Source of the DNA: Rhodanobacter thiooxydans
Lineage (GTDB): Bacteria > Pseudomonadota > Gammaproteobacteria > Xanthomonadales > Rhodanobacteraceae
Direction: 5' to 3'
Length of the DNA: 64,000 nt
Assembly (NCBI RefSeq): GCF_021545845.1
Contig: NZ_CP088923.1
Coordinates: forward strand, 1-64,000
Position 1 is the stretch's first letter, and the number at the start of each line of letters is the position of its first letter. The notes beneath the pieces are model-generated. The model was not told the origin of the DNA and ran no database searches. It was given only the letters and a program-made list of their open reading frames with translations. Shown piece by piece: positions 1 through 11,584 of the stretch. A program made the translations under genes and the position numbers.

Positions 1-1332
1 ATGAGTGATCTGTGGCGGCGCTGCCTTGAGCGCCTCGAAGGCGAGCTGAGCGCCGAAGACCTGCATACCTGGCTGATGCCGCTGCAGGCGCGCGAAGATG
101 CCAACGGCCTGCAGCTGTTTGCGCCCAACTCCTACACCCTGGACACTGTGCGCGGGCGCTACCTGGGACAGATCGAGGCGATGCTGCTGCAGCTTGCCGG
201 CAAGCCGTGCCTGGTGCGGCTGGAGGTCGGCTCCAGCACGGTGCGGCCGGCCGTGTCGGCCAAGGCGGCGCCGGCACCTCGGGTTACCCCGGTCCCGGCG
301 GCTCCCGCGTTCAACCACAACCTGGACCCGCACTACACCTTCGAGACCTTCGTCGAGGGCAAGTCGAACCAGCTCGGCAAGGCCGCCGCCATGCAGGTGG
401 CGACCAACCCCGGCCGCGCCTACAACCCGCTGCTGCTGTACGGCGGCACCGGCCTGGGCAAGACCCACCTGATGCACGCCGCCGGCAACCTGATGCGCGA
501 GCGCAACCCGGACTGCAAGGTGCTGTACCTGCGTTCGGAGCAGTTCGTCGGCTCGATGATCGAGGCGCTGCGCGCCAAGAGCATGGACCAGTTCAAGCTG
601 CGCTTCCGCTCGGTGGATGCGCTCTTGATCGACGACATCCAGTTCTTCGCCGGCAAGGACACCACGCAGGAGGAGTTCTTCCACACCTTCAACGCGCTGT
701 TCGAGTCCAAGCAGCAGATCATCCTCACCTGCGACCGCTACCCCAAGGAAGTGGACAAGCTGGAGCCGCGGCTGAAGTCGCGCCTGGGCTGGGGCCTGTC
801 GGTGGCGATCGAGCCGCCGGATTTCGAGACGCGCGCGGCGATCCTGCTGGCCAAGGCGCACGACAAGGGCGTGGCGGTGGACGAGCACGTGGCGATGCTG
901 CTGGCCAAGCGCATCCGCTCCAACGTGCGCGATCTCGAGGGCGCGCTGAACACGCTGGCGGCGCGGGCCAACTTCTACGGCAAGCCGATCACCACCGACT
1001 TCGCCGAGGAGACCCTGCGCGACCTGCTGGCCACGCATGCGCAGGCAGTCACCATCGCCAACATCCAGAAGATCACCGCCGAGTACTTCAACGTGCGCCT
1101 GCAGGACCTGCTGTCCAAGCGGCGCGTGCGCTCGCTGGCGCGGCCGCGGCAGATCGCCATGACGCTGTCCAAGGAACTGACCGAACACAGCCTGCCGGAG
1201 ATCGGAGAGGCGTTCGGCGGGCGCGACCACACCACGGTGATGCATGCCTGCAAGACGATCCGCAAATTCATCGAGACCGACGCGCGCATGCGCCAGGACT
1301 GGGAGCAGCTGATCCGCACGCTGACCGGTTGA
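1..1332 (+). CDS. dnaA: Chromosomal replication initiator DnaA
   Basis: AAA+ initiator that binds DnaA boxes, melts the origin and loads the DnaB helicase. The 443-residue protein has the N-terminal helicase-interaction domain (about 1-80), a short Ala/Pro-rich linker (about 80-105), an AAA+ core with Walker A GGTGLGKT at 148-155 and Walker B LLIDDIQ at 208-214, and the C-terminal DNA-binding domain with the family signature around [12 protein letters not shown] at 406-417. Length is normal for gammaproteobacteria. The ATG is the first base of the window, so its promoter and any upstream origin sequence cannot be seen. dnaN, recF and gyrB follow on the same strand. Confidence 0.98.
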   Translation: MSDLWRRCLERLEGELSAEDLHTWLMPLQAREDANGLQLFAPNSYTLDTVRGRYLGQIEAMLLQLAGKPCLVRLEVGSSTVRPAVSAKAAPAPRVTPVPAAPAFNHNLDPHYTFETFVEGKSNQLGKAAAMQVATNPGRAYNPLLLYGGTGLGKTHLMHAAGNLMRERNPDCKVLYLRSEQFVGSMIEALRAKSMDQFKLRFRSVDALLIDDIQFFAGKDTTQEEFFHTFNALFESKQQIILTCDRYPKEVDKLEPRLKSRLGWGLSVAIEPPDFETRAAILLAKAHDKGVAVDEHVAMLLAKRIRSNVRDLEGALNTLAARANFYGKPITTDFAEETLRDLLATHAQAVTIANIQKITAEYFNVRLQDLLSKRRVRSLARPRQIAMTLSKELTEHSLPEIGEAFGGRDHTTVMHACKTIRKFIETDARMRQDWEQLIRTLTG

Positions 1333-1575
1333 GCGACGATCGGCAAAGATTATGGATAAGCGGGGGCTCAAGCTGTGGATAATGGGTGGACGAATCGAGT
1401 GCGGAAGTTATCCACAAATCACCCACCGTAAAACAGCCCGTTCAAACACACCCACAAATCTACCCAGGCTGTTGATTTACCGGATGAAATTCGGTTATGA
1501 AAGTTACCCACCGCACCAACAGCAACCACTAACTTCTTTTAAAGACAGAACAGCAGGCATAGGGGAAGCACAGTC
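1333..1575. other. dnaA-dnaN intergenic region with DnaA boxes (candidate oriC part)
   Basis: This 243-nt spacer is clearly more AT-rich than its surroundings. It has a perfect DnaA box TTATCCACA at 1408-1416, a perfect box in reverse orientation (TGTGGATAA) at 1374-1382, and a one-mismatch box (TATGGATAA) at 1351-1359. An AT-richer stretch follows before dnaN (about 1470-1560) and could serve as an unwinding element. In Pseudomonas and relatives, origin function maps to the spacers flanking dnaA, so this is at least part of oriC or a DnaA-binding regulatory region. The other half upstream of dnaA is outside the window. Confidence 0.7.
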
Positions 1576-2676
1576 ATGCAATTCAGCATCCAACGAGAAG
1601 CTCTGCTCAAGCCTCTGCAGCAGGTGGTTGGTGTGGTTGAACGCCGCCAGACGCTGCCGGTGCTGGCCAACCTGCTGGTCAAGGTTGGCTCCGGCAAACT
1701 GTCGCTGACCGGAACCGACCTGGAAGTGGAGATGGTAGCCACCAGCGAGGCGGAGAAACTGGTCGATGGCGAGGTCACCATCCCCGCCCGCAAGCTGTTC
1801 GACATCGTGCGCGCTCTGCCCGACGGTGCGCGGATCGACCTCAAGCTCAGCGGCGATCGCGTGGCGCTGAACGCCGGGCGCAGCCGCTTCACGCTGACGA
1901 CCCTGCCGGCCAGCGAGTTTCCCACCGTCGACGAGATCGAACTGGTGGAAAAGGTCAGCCTGCCGGAAGAAGCCTTGCGCGACCTGATGGAACGCACGGC
2001 CTTCGCCATGGCGAACCAGGACGTGCGTTACTACCTGAATGGCATGCTGCTCGATCTGCAGGAGCACACCCTGCGCTGCGTGGCCACCGATGGCCACCGG
2101 CTGGCGATGAAGGAAACCGGCCTGCAGAATTCGGTGAGCACGCGCCGACAGATCATCATCCCGCGCAAGGGCGTCAACGAACTGGTAGGTCTGCTGGAAA
2201 CCGGTGACGGCCAGGTCGAGCTGGAGTTCGGCCGCAACCATCTGCGCGTGCGCCGCGGCGACGTGGTGTTCACCTCAAAGCTGATTGATGGCCGCTTCCC
2301 CGACTACGAGGCGGTGATCCCGTTGGGCGCGGATAAGACCGCCACGATCGACCGCGAGGTGCTGCGGGGCGCGCTGCAGCGCGCCGCGATCCTGTCCAAC
2401 GAGAAGTACCGCGGCGTGCGGCTGGAGCTGTCGCCGGGCAAGCTGCGCATCGTGGCGCACAACCCGGAGCAGGAAGAGGCGGTGGAGGAGGTCGAGGCCG
2501 ACACCCATGTGTCCGACCTCGCGGTGGGCTTCAACGTGGGCTACCTGCTCGATGCGCTGGCCGCGCTGCGCGGTGAGCGGGCGCGGCTCAGCCTGCGCGA
2601 TGCGCAGTCGAGCTGCCTGGTGCAGGAACATGACAGCGAGCAGGCTCGCCACGTGATCATGCCGTTGCGGCTCTGA
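1576..2676 (+). CDS. dnaN: DNA polymerase III beta subunit (sliding clamp)
   Basis: Ring-shaped processivity clamp of the replicative polymerase; it also recruits MutS, ligase and translesion polymerases. The 366-residue protein has the usual three repeated clamp domains (about 1-120, 125-245 and 246-366) and ends in the conserved MPLRL tail. The start has a purine-rich AGGGGAAG ribosome site about 10 nt upstream. It lies between the DnaA-box spacer and recF, as in most bacteria. Confidence 0.98.
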   Translation: MQFSIQREALLKPLQQVVGVVERRQTLPVLANLLVKVGSGKLSLTGTDLEVEMVATSEAEKLVDGEVTIPARKLFDIVRALPDGARIDLKLSGDRVALNAGRSRFTLTTLPASEFPTVDEIELVEKVSLPEEALRDLMERTAFAMANQDVRYYLNGMLLDLQEHTLRCVATDGHRLAMKETGLQNSVSTRRQIIIPRKGVNELVGLLETGDGQVELEFGRNHLRVRRGDVVFTSKLIDGRFPDYEAVIPLGADKTATIDREVLRGALQRAAILSNEKYRGVRLELSPGKLRIVAHNPEQEEAVEEVEADTHVSDLAVGFNVGYLLDALAALRGERARLSLRDAQSSCLVQEHDSEQARHVIMPLRL

Positions 2677-2772
2677 CGGCCAGCGCATGGCGCTCGCCAC
2701 ACGCGGCAAGAACAGGCAACGCCGGGGCTCCCACCAGGGACTCCGGCGTTGCTGTTTGTGGACACAACCCGC

Positions 2773-3852
2773 ATGAGGCTGGAGCAGCTTCGCGTGCGCG
2801 GCCTGCGCTGCCTTACTGAGGTCGGCGTGGCGCTGGATCCGGGTGTCAACGTCTTCGTCGGTGCCAACGGCGCCGGCAAGACCAGCGTGCTGGAGGCAGC
2901 GTTCCTGCTTTCGCATGCGCGCTCCTTTCGCAGCGGCGCGAAGGAAGCGCTGCTGCAACGGGGTGCCACGCAGCTGTCGATCTTTGCCGAGTTGCGCCAT
3001 GCCGATGAGCGGGTGTGCCGGCTCGGCCTGGGACGGGATGGCGTGCGCTGGGAGGCAAAGCTGGACGGTACCGGCGTGGCGCTGGGGCAGCTGGTCGGCG
3101 AATGCGCGGTGGTCTGTTTTGAACCCGGTGCGCACGGCTTGATCGCCGGTGCGGCGGAAGAGCGCCGGCGGTATCTGGATTGGGGAGTGTTCCACGTGGA
3201 ACATGCCTTTTTGTCCACCTGGCGCCGCTACCAGCGTGCGCTGAAACAGCGCAACAGCCTGTTGCGTGCCCCCGCACCGCCAGCCGACGAGCTGTTTGCA
3301 CCGTGGGAGGCGGAGCTGGCCCAAGCCGCCGAGCAGATCGATCGGCAACGGCGTAGCTATCTGGATCGGTTGCGCCCGAAGCTGCTTGACGGCTTCGCCG
3401 GCTTGCTGCCGGAGCTGGGCGCTTTCGAGCTGCGCTATCGCCGGGGCTGGTCGGACGAGCTGGACCTGGCCCGGCAGTTGCGCGAGCAGCGGGGTCGGGA
3501 TCTCGCCCGCGGGCATACCACCCTCGGCGCGCATCGGGCGGACTGGTCGATCATGTTCGAACAGGCCCCATTGCGTGAACATCTGTCCCGCGGTCAGGAG
3601 AAGCTTACCGCGCTGGCTTGCCTGCTGGCGCAGGCCAAACTGTATGCGGAGCAGTGTGGTGAATGGCCGATCGTTTGCCTCGACGACCTTGCCTCGGAAC
3701 TGGACCTGGCCCACCAAGCCGCGGTGGTGACCCTGCTGCTGGCGGCGGATGCCCAGGTGCTGCTGACCGGCACCGAATTGCCGGCCGCACTGCAAGGGTT
3801 GCCCGCCCGAGTGTTCCACGTGGAACAAGGCGAGCTGACGCGCCTGCTATAA
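2773..3852 (+). CDS. recF: DNA replication and repair protein RecF
   Basis: SMC-like ATPase that loads RecA at gaps together with RecO and RecR. Walker A GANGAGKT is at 30-37, followed by the ABC-type signature LSRGQEKL and a Walker B ending CLDDLASELD near the C-terminus. Length 359 aa fits the family. I chose the ATG at 2773 because family members begin a few residues before the first beta strand; an in-frame TTG at 2749 has a better ribosome site (AGGGA, 8 nt upstream) and would add eight residues. Two perfect parS palindromes lie inside the gene, each encoding the residues FHVE. The stop overlaps the likely gyrB -10 element. Confidence 0.93.
   Translation: MRLEQLRVRGLRCLTEVGVALDPGVNVFVGANGAGKTSVLEAAFLLSHARSFRSGAKEALLQRGATQLSIFAELRHADERVCRLGLGRDGVRWEAKLDGTGVALGQLVGECAVVCFEPGAHGLIAGAAEERRRYLDWGVFHVEHAFLSTWRRYQRALKQRNSLLRAPAPPADELFAPWEAELAQAAEQIDRQRRSYLDRLRPKLLDGFAGLLPELGAFELRYRRGWSDELDLARQLREQRGRDLARGHTTLGAHRADWSIMFEQAPLREHLSRGQEKLTALACLLAQAKLYAEQCGEWPIVCLDDLASELDLAHQAAVVTLLLAADAQVLLTGTELPAALQGLPARVFHVEQGELTRLL
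3188..3203. promoter_or_regulatory. parS centromere site 1 (ParB binding)
   Basis: Perfect 16-bp palindrome TGTTCCACGTGGAACA inside recF. It matches the ParB-binding parS consensus TGTTNCACGTGNAACA. Clusters of such sites near the origin are typical of chromosomal ParABS systems, including those of Pseudomonas and Xanthomonadales. ParA and ParB are not encoded in this window. Confidence 0.88.
3812..3827. promoter_or_regulatory. parS centromere site 2 (ParB binding)
   Basis: Second exact copy of TGTTCCACGTGGAACA, 624 bp from the first and near the 3' end of recF. It sits about 20 bp upstream of the TATAAT hexamer that probably drives gyrB, so ParB occupancy could affect gyrB transcription. 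Confidence 0.88.
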
Positions 3853-3853
3853 T
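3848..3853 (+). promoter_or_regulatory. Candidate -10 element of gyrB promoter
   Basis: Perfect sigma-70 -10 hexamer TATAAT overlapping the recF stop codon, 95 nt upstream of the gyrB start. No good -35 hexamer lies at 16-18 nt upstream; that position overlaps the edge of parS site 2. Inference from sequence only. Confidence 0.45.
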
Positions 3854-3884
3854 TAGAAGGTTGCATCTCCCGCGGATTGCATAA

Positions 3885-6380
<2,496 letters not shown>

Positions 6381-6627
6381 CGGCCTCCCCGCCGACGCGA
6401 AGCTTCCCGCCGCGCCCGCCGCCCGGGGCCGGTGGGCGCCGCGGCAGCCGGTGCCGAGTGCTCGCGGCGCCGTGCAAATTTGGCATCCCATCGGACGGAA
6501 CAAGCCAACTAATTGATTTTTAACGATCTTTGATGCGGCACTGCAACTTGTTATCGCGTGCCGGGTCGAGTTAGGCTTCGCAATCCCCCGCGTCATTACG
6601 ACGCGCCCAGACATCACGAGGATCACC

Positions 6628-7917
6628 ATGAAGCATGCCCGAGGGTTAACCATGCTGGCCGGCGTTGCGCTGCTGCTGGGCGTGGCCAGCAGCCCGGCCC
6701 TGGCGCGCAAGAGCGACGACGCCACACCCAAGAAGGAAGCGCTGTATCCGAATGCGACGCGCACCGAGCCGAAGCTCGACCTGAGCAGCGCGAAGGACCA
6801 GAAGAGCCTCAACGACGGCCTGGACGCCGTCAACGAAGGCGACAAGGCCAAGGCTGAGCAGCTGCTGCAGCCGATCATCGACGGCAGCAAGAGCAAGTAT
6901 GCCCAGGCGCTCGCCCTGCAGGGCATGGCCAGCCTCCACTACAACGACGGCGACATCAAGGGCGCCATCAGCACGCTGCAGCGCTCGCTGGCGCTCGGCG
7001 TGATGCCGAACGATACCTACTTCCAGCTGATGTACATGCTGGCGCAGTTCCAGTTGGCCGACGAGCAGTACCAGCCCGCGCTGGACACGGTCGCCAAGTG
7101 GCGCGCCGAAGGCAAGAAGGAAACCGCCGATTCGTACGCGCTCGAAGGCAACGCCTACTACCGACTCAACAAATATCCCGAGGCGATCGCCGCGATCACC
7201 AAGGCCAAGTCGCTGACCGACAAGCCGCAGCCGACCTGGGACCAGATCCTGATGGCCAGCTACTCCGAATCCGGCCAGGACGACAAGGCAGCGCAGCTGG
7301 CCACCAGCCAGCTCAATTCGAATCCGAGCGATCCGAACGCGCTCAACAACGCGGTCGCCGTACTGATGCAGGCGCACAAGTATCCCGAGGCGATCCAGAT
7401 GCTGGAGAAGGCCCGCGCCGCCGGCACGCTCACCAAGGACACCCAGTACGTGAACCTGGCCAAGCTGTACCTGATCGCTGGCCAGGAAAGCTCGGATCCG
7501 ACGCCGAACGCGCTCAAGGCCCAGCAGGTGCTTGAGGACGGTATCGGCAAGGGCATCGTCAAGCCCGACGCGGGAACCTACGTGTTGCTCGGCCAAGCCG
7601 CCGAGATCGGCAACAACGCCGACAAGGCGATCAGCTACTACAACAAGGCCATTCCGCTGGCCAGCGATGGCGAGGCCGCATTGGCCGCCGGACGCCTGCT
7701 GCTGAGCGAGAACAAGTACAGCCAGGCCAAGGGCCTGGTCCAGCAGGCCATCGACAAGGGCGTGAAGCACAAGGGCACGGCGTACATGCTGCTGGCCGAG
7801 TCCGAACGCGGCTTGAAGAACAAGCCGGCGGCGATCGCCGCGATGAAAAACGCTGCCAAGGATCCGGAGACGGCGGCGAAGGCAAGGGACTGGCTGAAAA
7901 AGACCGGCGCCGAATGA
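6628..7917 (+). CDS. Secreted tetratricopeptide-repeat protein
   Basis: A 429-residue protein with a Sec signal peptide (KHAR, a hydrophobic core, then SSPALA with cleavage after about residue 26). The rest is helical TPR repeats; recognisable units include the SLHYNDGDIKGAISTLQ and AYYRLNKYPEAIAAITKA segments. It lies immediately upstream of tonB-exbBD, a position conserved in Xanthomonadales, so a role in the TonB complex or envelope assembly is plausible but inferred. Its exact function is not known to me. The upstream spacer (6381-6627) shows no strong promoter. Confidence 0.85.
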   Translation: MKHARGLTMLAGVALLLGVASSPALARKSDDATPKKEALYPNATRTEPKLDLSSAKDQKSLNDGLDAVNEGDKAKAEQLLQPIIDGSKSKYAQALALQGMASLHYNDGDIKGAISTLQRSLALGVMPNDTYFQLMYMLAQFQLADEQYQPALDTVAKWRAEGKKETADSYALEGNAYYRLNKYPEAIAAITKAKSLTDKPQPTWDQILMASYSESGQDDKAAQLATSQLNSNPSDPNALNNAVAVLMQAHKYPEAIQMLEKARAAGTLTKDTQYVNLAKLYLIAGQESSDPTPNALKAQQVLEDGIGKGIVKPDAGTYVLLGQAAEIGNNADKAISYYNKAIPLASDGEAALAAGRLLLSENKYSQAKGLVQQAIDKGVKHKGTAYMLLAESERGLKNKPAAIAAMKNAAKDPETAAKARDWLKKTGAE

Positions 7918-8138
7918 CCGGTTGAAGCACGTGGCAGGCCACGGGATGGAATGGACGTCCATATGCTTCATCCCCGCGGCGCTATACAAATGCCATGTGC
8001 TGTTGTACCGTTTCAACCTTTCCCCCGCGTCTCCCCAGTGGCAAGTTCCTTCCGGATTCGTCAACGCATCTGACGATTTCGGAGTCAAGCCCTGCGGCAA
8101 CGTTCTCTTCTGATCGATCAGCTCCAGACTAGTGACAG

Positions 8139-8796
<658 letters not shown>

Positions 8797-8798
<2 letters not shown>

Positions 8799-8814
8799 CC
8801 GGGTTCGCCCGGTT
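8797..8814 (+). other. Short hairpin between tonB and exbB
   Basis: Perfect 7-bp stem AACCGGG/CCCGGTT closed by a TTCG tetraloop directly after the tonB stop codon. No T-tract follows, so it is more likely an mRNA-stabilising or attenuating hairpin than a full terminator. Confidence 0.5.
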
Positions 8815-8854
8815 TACGGTTACAGTTCACGCTTGACTTCCCTAGGGTAGCGTT

Positions 8855-9628
8855 ATGTTCCTACAGACTCCTGATACGACCGGTGCCGCACAGGCCATGG
8901 GTGGCAATACCAACGCCGAAGCCATGAAACAGATGGGCTTCGACAACCTGATCCAGAACTTCGACTGGCTCGGCTGGGTCGTCTTCGTGACCCTGGTCGC
9001 GATGTCGTTCCTGTCGTGGTACTTCATCATCGCCAACGGCATCCGCAACGCCACGGTGAAGGCCCGCGCCGAAAAGGTCATCAACGGGTTCTGGGGCAAC
9101 GGCTCCACCCAGGACGCGATCCGTGAACTCGAAGCGCAGCCGCGCACCGAGCCGTTCTCCAAGATCGCGCTCGACGCCGCTTCGGCGGTCGCCCACCACC
9201 AGCAGGCCACGGCGGCTGCCGGCACCACCGGTCGTCTGGCCGAGTCGCTGAGCCGTTCGGAGTTCATCGACCGTGCCCTGCGCCAGGCGGTGGCCCGCGA
9301 GAGCATGCGTCTGGAAGGCGGCATGACCCTGCTCGCCACGGTCGGTTCTGCCGCGCCGTTCGTCGGTCTGCTCGGTACTGTGTGGGGCATTTACCACGCG
9401 CTGATCCGCATCGCCGCTTCCGGCAACGCCTCGATGAACGCGGTGGCTGGCCCGGTCGGCGAGGCGCTGATCATGACCGCCTTCGGTCTGTTCGCCGCGA
9501 TCCCGGCGCTGTTCGCGTACAACTTCTTCAGCCGTTCGAACCGCGTGGTCTACGCCCGCTTCGACGAATTCGCGCACGATCTGCACGACTTCTTCGCCAC
9601 CGGTTCGCGCGTCGAAAGCCAGAAGTGA
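8855..9628 (+). CDS. exbB: MotA/TolQ/ExbB proton channel protein
   Basis: Inner-membrane channel subunit that with ExbD harvests the proton gradient to energise TonB. The 257-residue protein has one N-terminal membrane segment (about 35-60) and two in the conserved C-terminal half (VGSAAPFVGLLGTVWGIYHA and the ALIMTAFGLFAAIPAL region). Size and topology fit ExbB. It sits 56 nt after tonB and 11 nt before the first exbD. Confidence 0.95.
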   Translation: MFLQTPDTTGAAQAMGGNTNAEAMKQMGFDNLIQNFDWLGWVVFVTLVAMSFLSWYFIIANGIRNATVKARAEKVINGFWGNGSTQDAIRELEAQPRTEPFSKIALDAASAVAHHQQATAAAGTTGRLAESLSRSEFIDRALRQAVARESMRLEGGMTLLATVGSAAPFVGLLGTVWGIYHALIRIAASGNASMNAVAGPVGEALIMTAFGLFAAIPALFAYNFFSRSNRVVYARFDEFAHDLHDFFATGSRVESQK

Positions 9629-9639
9629 GGGATTGACCC

Positions 9640-10062
9640 ATGGCTGTCAGCCTAGGTGGCAATTCCGGCGGTCCGATGTCGGAAATCAACGTCACGCCGC
9701 TGGTCGACGTGATGCTGGTTCTGCTGATCATCTTCATGATCACGGCTCCGCTGATGTCGCACTCCATCACGATCGATCTGCCTACGGCCAACCCGAAGAC
9801 ACCGGATTCGGAAATGTCGGTGCCGCCACTGGATCTGGCGGTCAAGCAGGATGGCAGCACGTACTTCAATGACCACCTGGTCACCGAAGCCGAGCTGCGG
9901 GCACAGTTTGCGGTGAGCGCGCAAAGGTCGCCGCAGCCGGAGCTGCAAATCCGCGCGGACAAGAACACCGAGTTCAAGATCGTGAAGAAGGTCATCGGCG
10001 ACGCCAAGGATTCGGGCATGGTGCATGTTGCTTTCATGACTACCGACGCGCCGAAGGAGTAA
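9640..10062 (+). CDS. exbD: Biopolymer transporter ExbD (first copy)
   Basis: Single-span partner of ExbB. The 140 residues contain the hallmark MSEINVTPLVDVMLVLLI membrane segment with the protonatable Asp, followed by a periplasmic domain. A GAGGG ribosome site precedes the ATG. The second ExbD follows after 4 nt; Xanthomonas campestris likewise carries exbD1 and exbD2, where the second copy has a specialised role. Which copy does what here cannot be told. Confidence 0.95.
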   Translation: MAVSLGGNSGGPMSEINVTPLVDVMLVLLIIFMITAPLMSHSITIDLPTANPKTPDSEMSVPPLDLAVKQDGSTYFNDHLVTEAELRAQFAVSAQRSPQPELQIRADKNTEFKIVKKVIGDAKDSGMVHVAFMTTDAPKE

Positions 10063-10066
10063 CCAG

Positions 10067-10477
10067 ATGTCCTTCTCTACCAACACCAGTGGACCGATGT
10101 CGGAGATCAACGTCACGCCGCTGGTCGACGTGATGCTGGTGCTGCTGATCATCTTCATGATCACGGCACCGGTGCTGGCGCATCGGATCCAGGTCGATCT
10201 GCCGCAGCCGAATCCGAATCAGCCGCCGCCGACCAATCCGGCGGAACCGGTCCACCTGAAGATCGACCAGGCCGGTGCGCTGTACTGGAACGATATTCCG
10301 GTGGACGAGCTGGGCTTGAAGGCGCAGCTCGCGGTGATCAGCCAGCAGTCGTTGAACAACCAGCCGGAGATCCAGATCGCTGCGGCCGACGCGGTGGCCT
10401 ACGAGCACGTGGCGCGGGTGTTGGCGGCGGCGAAGAGTTACAAGCTGGTCAAGATCGGTTTCACCGAGAACTTCTGA
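10067..10477 (+). CDS. exbD2: Biopolymer transporter ExbD (second copy)
   Basis: Second ExbD paralogue, 136 residues, nearly identical to the first in the membrane segment but divergent in its periplasmic part, which is proline/asparagine-rich just after the membrane. A GGAG ribosome site lies inside the end of the first exbD. A strong terminator follows 29 nt later, so tonB-exbB-exbD-exbD2 ends here. Confidence 0.93.
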   Translation: MSFSTNTSGPMSEINVTPLVDVMLVLLIIFMITAPVLAHRIQVDLPQPNPNQPPPTNPAEPVHLKIDQAGALYWNDIPVDELGLKAQLAVISQQSLNNQPEIQIAAADAVAYEHVARVLAAAKSYKLVKIGFTENF

Positions 10478-10506
10478 TCGGTCGTCGCCACGGCAACGTA
10501 CCAACG

Positions 10507-10538
10507 AAAACCCCCGCCTTGCGCGGGGGTTTTCTTTT
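10507..10538 (+). terminator. Rho-independent terminator of the exb operon
   Basis: Seven-bp GC stem CCCCCGC/GCGGGGG, flanked by an AAAA/TTTT extension, with a 5-nt loop and a following TTTTCTTTT tract. A textbook intrinsic terminator just after exbD2. Confidence 0.92.
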
Positions 10539-10574
10539 GGGGGCAGGGCGTCGCCGTGCCGGCTCAACGCTTGT

Positions 10575-10669
10575 GAAGAAAACCACATCCTGTGGTTTTC
10601 TTCAGTCGCGAGTCCGGTACACGCCCGGACTCGCTCACATGAAACAGTCACGCCAGTGACTGTTTCATG
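10575..10669. repeat. Three consecutive perfect hairpins
   Basis: Hairpin 1: arms of 13 nt (GAAGAAAACCACA and its complement) at 10575-10587 and 10591-10603, loop TCC. Hairpin 2: arms of 10 nt (GCGAGTCCGG) at 10608-10617 and 10625-10634. Hairpin 3: arms of 14 nt (CATGAAACAGTCAC) at 10638-10651 and 10656-10669. All are perfect and separated by 3-4 nt. They lie between the exb terminator and the 3' end of pdxJ, two convergent units. The function is unknown. Confidence 0.8.
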
Positions 10670-10737
10670 CCTGGCCCTCGGGCAACCGCTCCTGCGTTGC
10701 CTCAACTCGGGCATCCCTGCCCTCGCCGTGGCCGGCC

Positions 10738-10766
10738 TGAGAGGTTGAAAAAATCACAACCCCTCA
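10738..10766 (-). terminator. Possible terminator hairpin at the pdxJ stop
   Basis: Ten-bp inverted repeat with one mismatch (TGAGGGGTTG / CAACCTCTCA on the minus strand), loop TGATTTTTT, with the pdxJ stop codon within the first arm. It lacks a trailing T-tract, so terminator function is uncertain. Confidence 0.4.
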
Positions 10767-11507
10767 GCGCAGGATTTGCAGGTAGTTGCGCACGGTGGTG
10801 GCCAGCCCCTCGTACAGCGCCTCACCGATCAGCGCATGGCCGATGGAAACTTCGGCCAGGCCGGGGATCGCCGCCTTGAACGTGCCCAGATTGGCTTGGC
10901 TGAGGTCGTGCCCGGCGTTCACCGCCAGCCCGGCCTGCTGGGCGCGGCGCGCGGTTTCGGCGCACACGGCCAGAGCCGCCGCGGGCTGCCCTTCGGTAAA
11001 CGCCTCGGCATAGGGGCCGGTGTAGATCTCGATGCGCTGTGCGCCGATCGCCGCGGCGAGCTCGAAATCCTGGCTGCCGGCGTCGACGAACAGGCTGACC
11101 CGACAACCCAGCTCGCGCAGCTCGCCAACCAGCGGACGCAGCTGCGCGAGGTCGCGGCGCAGGTCGAAGCCGTGGTCGGAGGTGATCTGGCCGTCGCCGT
11201 CGGGTACCAGAGTGACCTGGGTGGGGCGCACCTCGCGGGCCAGCGCGACCAGCCCCGGATAGGCGCCGCGGGCGGCGGCGAACGGATTGCCCTCGATGTT
11301 GTATTCCACTCGTCCGCGCAGCATCGCGGCCAGCGCGCGTACGTCGTCGGGGCGCACGTGGCGCAGGTCCGGCCGCGGATGCACGGTGATGCCGCCGCAG
11401 CCGCTCTCGATGCAGGTCTGCGCAGCCCGGCAGATGTCCGGTTCGCGGCCGCCGCGCGAATTGCGCAGCACGGCGATCTTGTTGAGGTTGACGCTGAGCA
11501 GGGTCAT
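10764..11507 (-). CDS. pdxJ: Pyridoxine 5'-phosphate synthase PdxJ
   Basis: Condenses 1-deoxyxylulose-5-phosphate with aminoacetone-3-phosphate to give pyridoxine 5'-phosphate (vitamin B6). The 247-residue TIM barrel begins [13 protein letters not shown] and contains the conserved [16 protein letters not shown] and [10 protein letters not shown] segments. The start at 11507 matches the family; the open frame runs much further upstream, but that extension is antisense to the transferase and the spacer. The phosphopantetheinyl transferase gene lies 77 nt upstream on the same strand, so they may be cotranscribed. Confidence 0.96.
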   Translation of the reverse strand: MTLLSVNLNKIAVLRNSRGGREPDICRAAQTCIESGCGGITVHPRPDLRHVRPDDVRALAAMLRGRVEYNIEGNPFAAARGAYPGLVALAREVRPTQVTLVPDGDGQITSDHGFDLRRDLAQLRPLVGELRELGCRVSLFVDAGSQDFELAAAIGAQRIEIYTGPYAEAFTEGQPAAALAVCAETARRAQQAGLAVNAGHDLSQANLGTFKAAIPGLAEVSIGHALIGEALYEGLATTVRNYLQILR

Positions 11508-11584
11508 GGCGGAAGGACGATCCTCGGCGGTGGCGATCAATGGGGGCGCACGGGCCGGTCGATGAGCCGGAAACAGTGCGCCGA

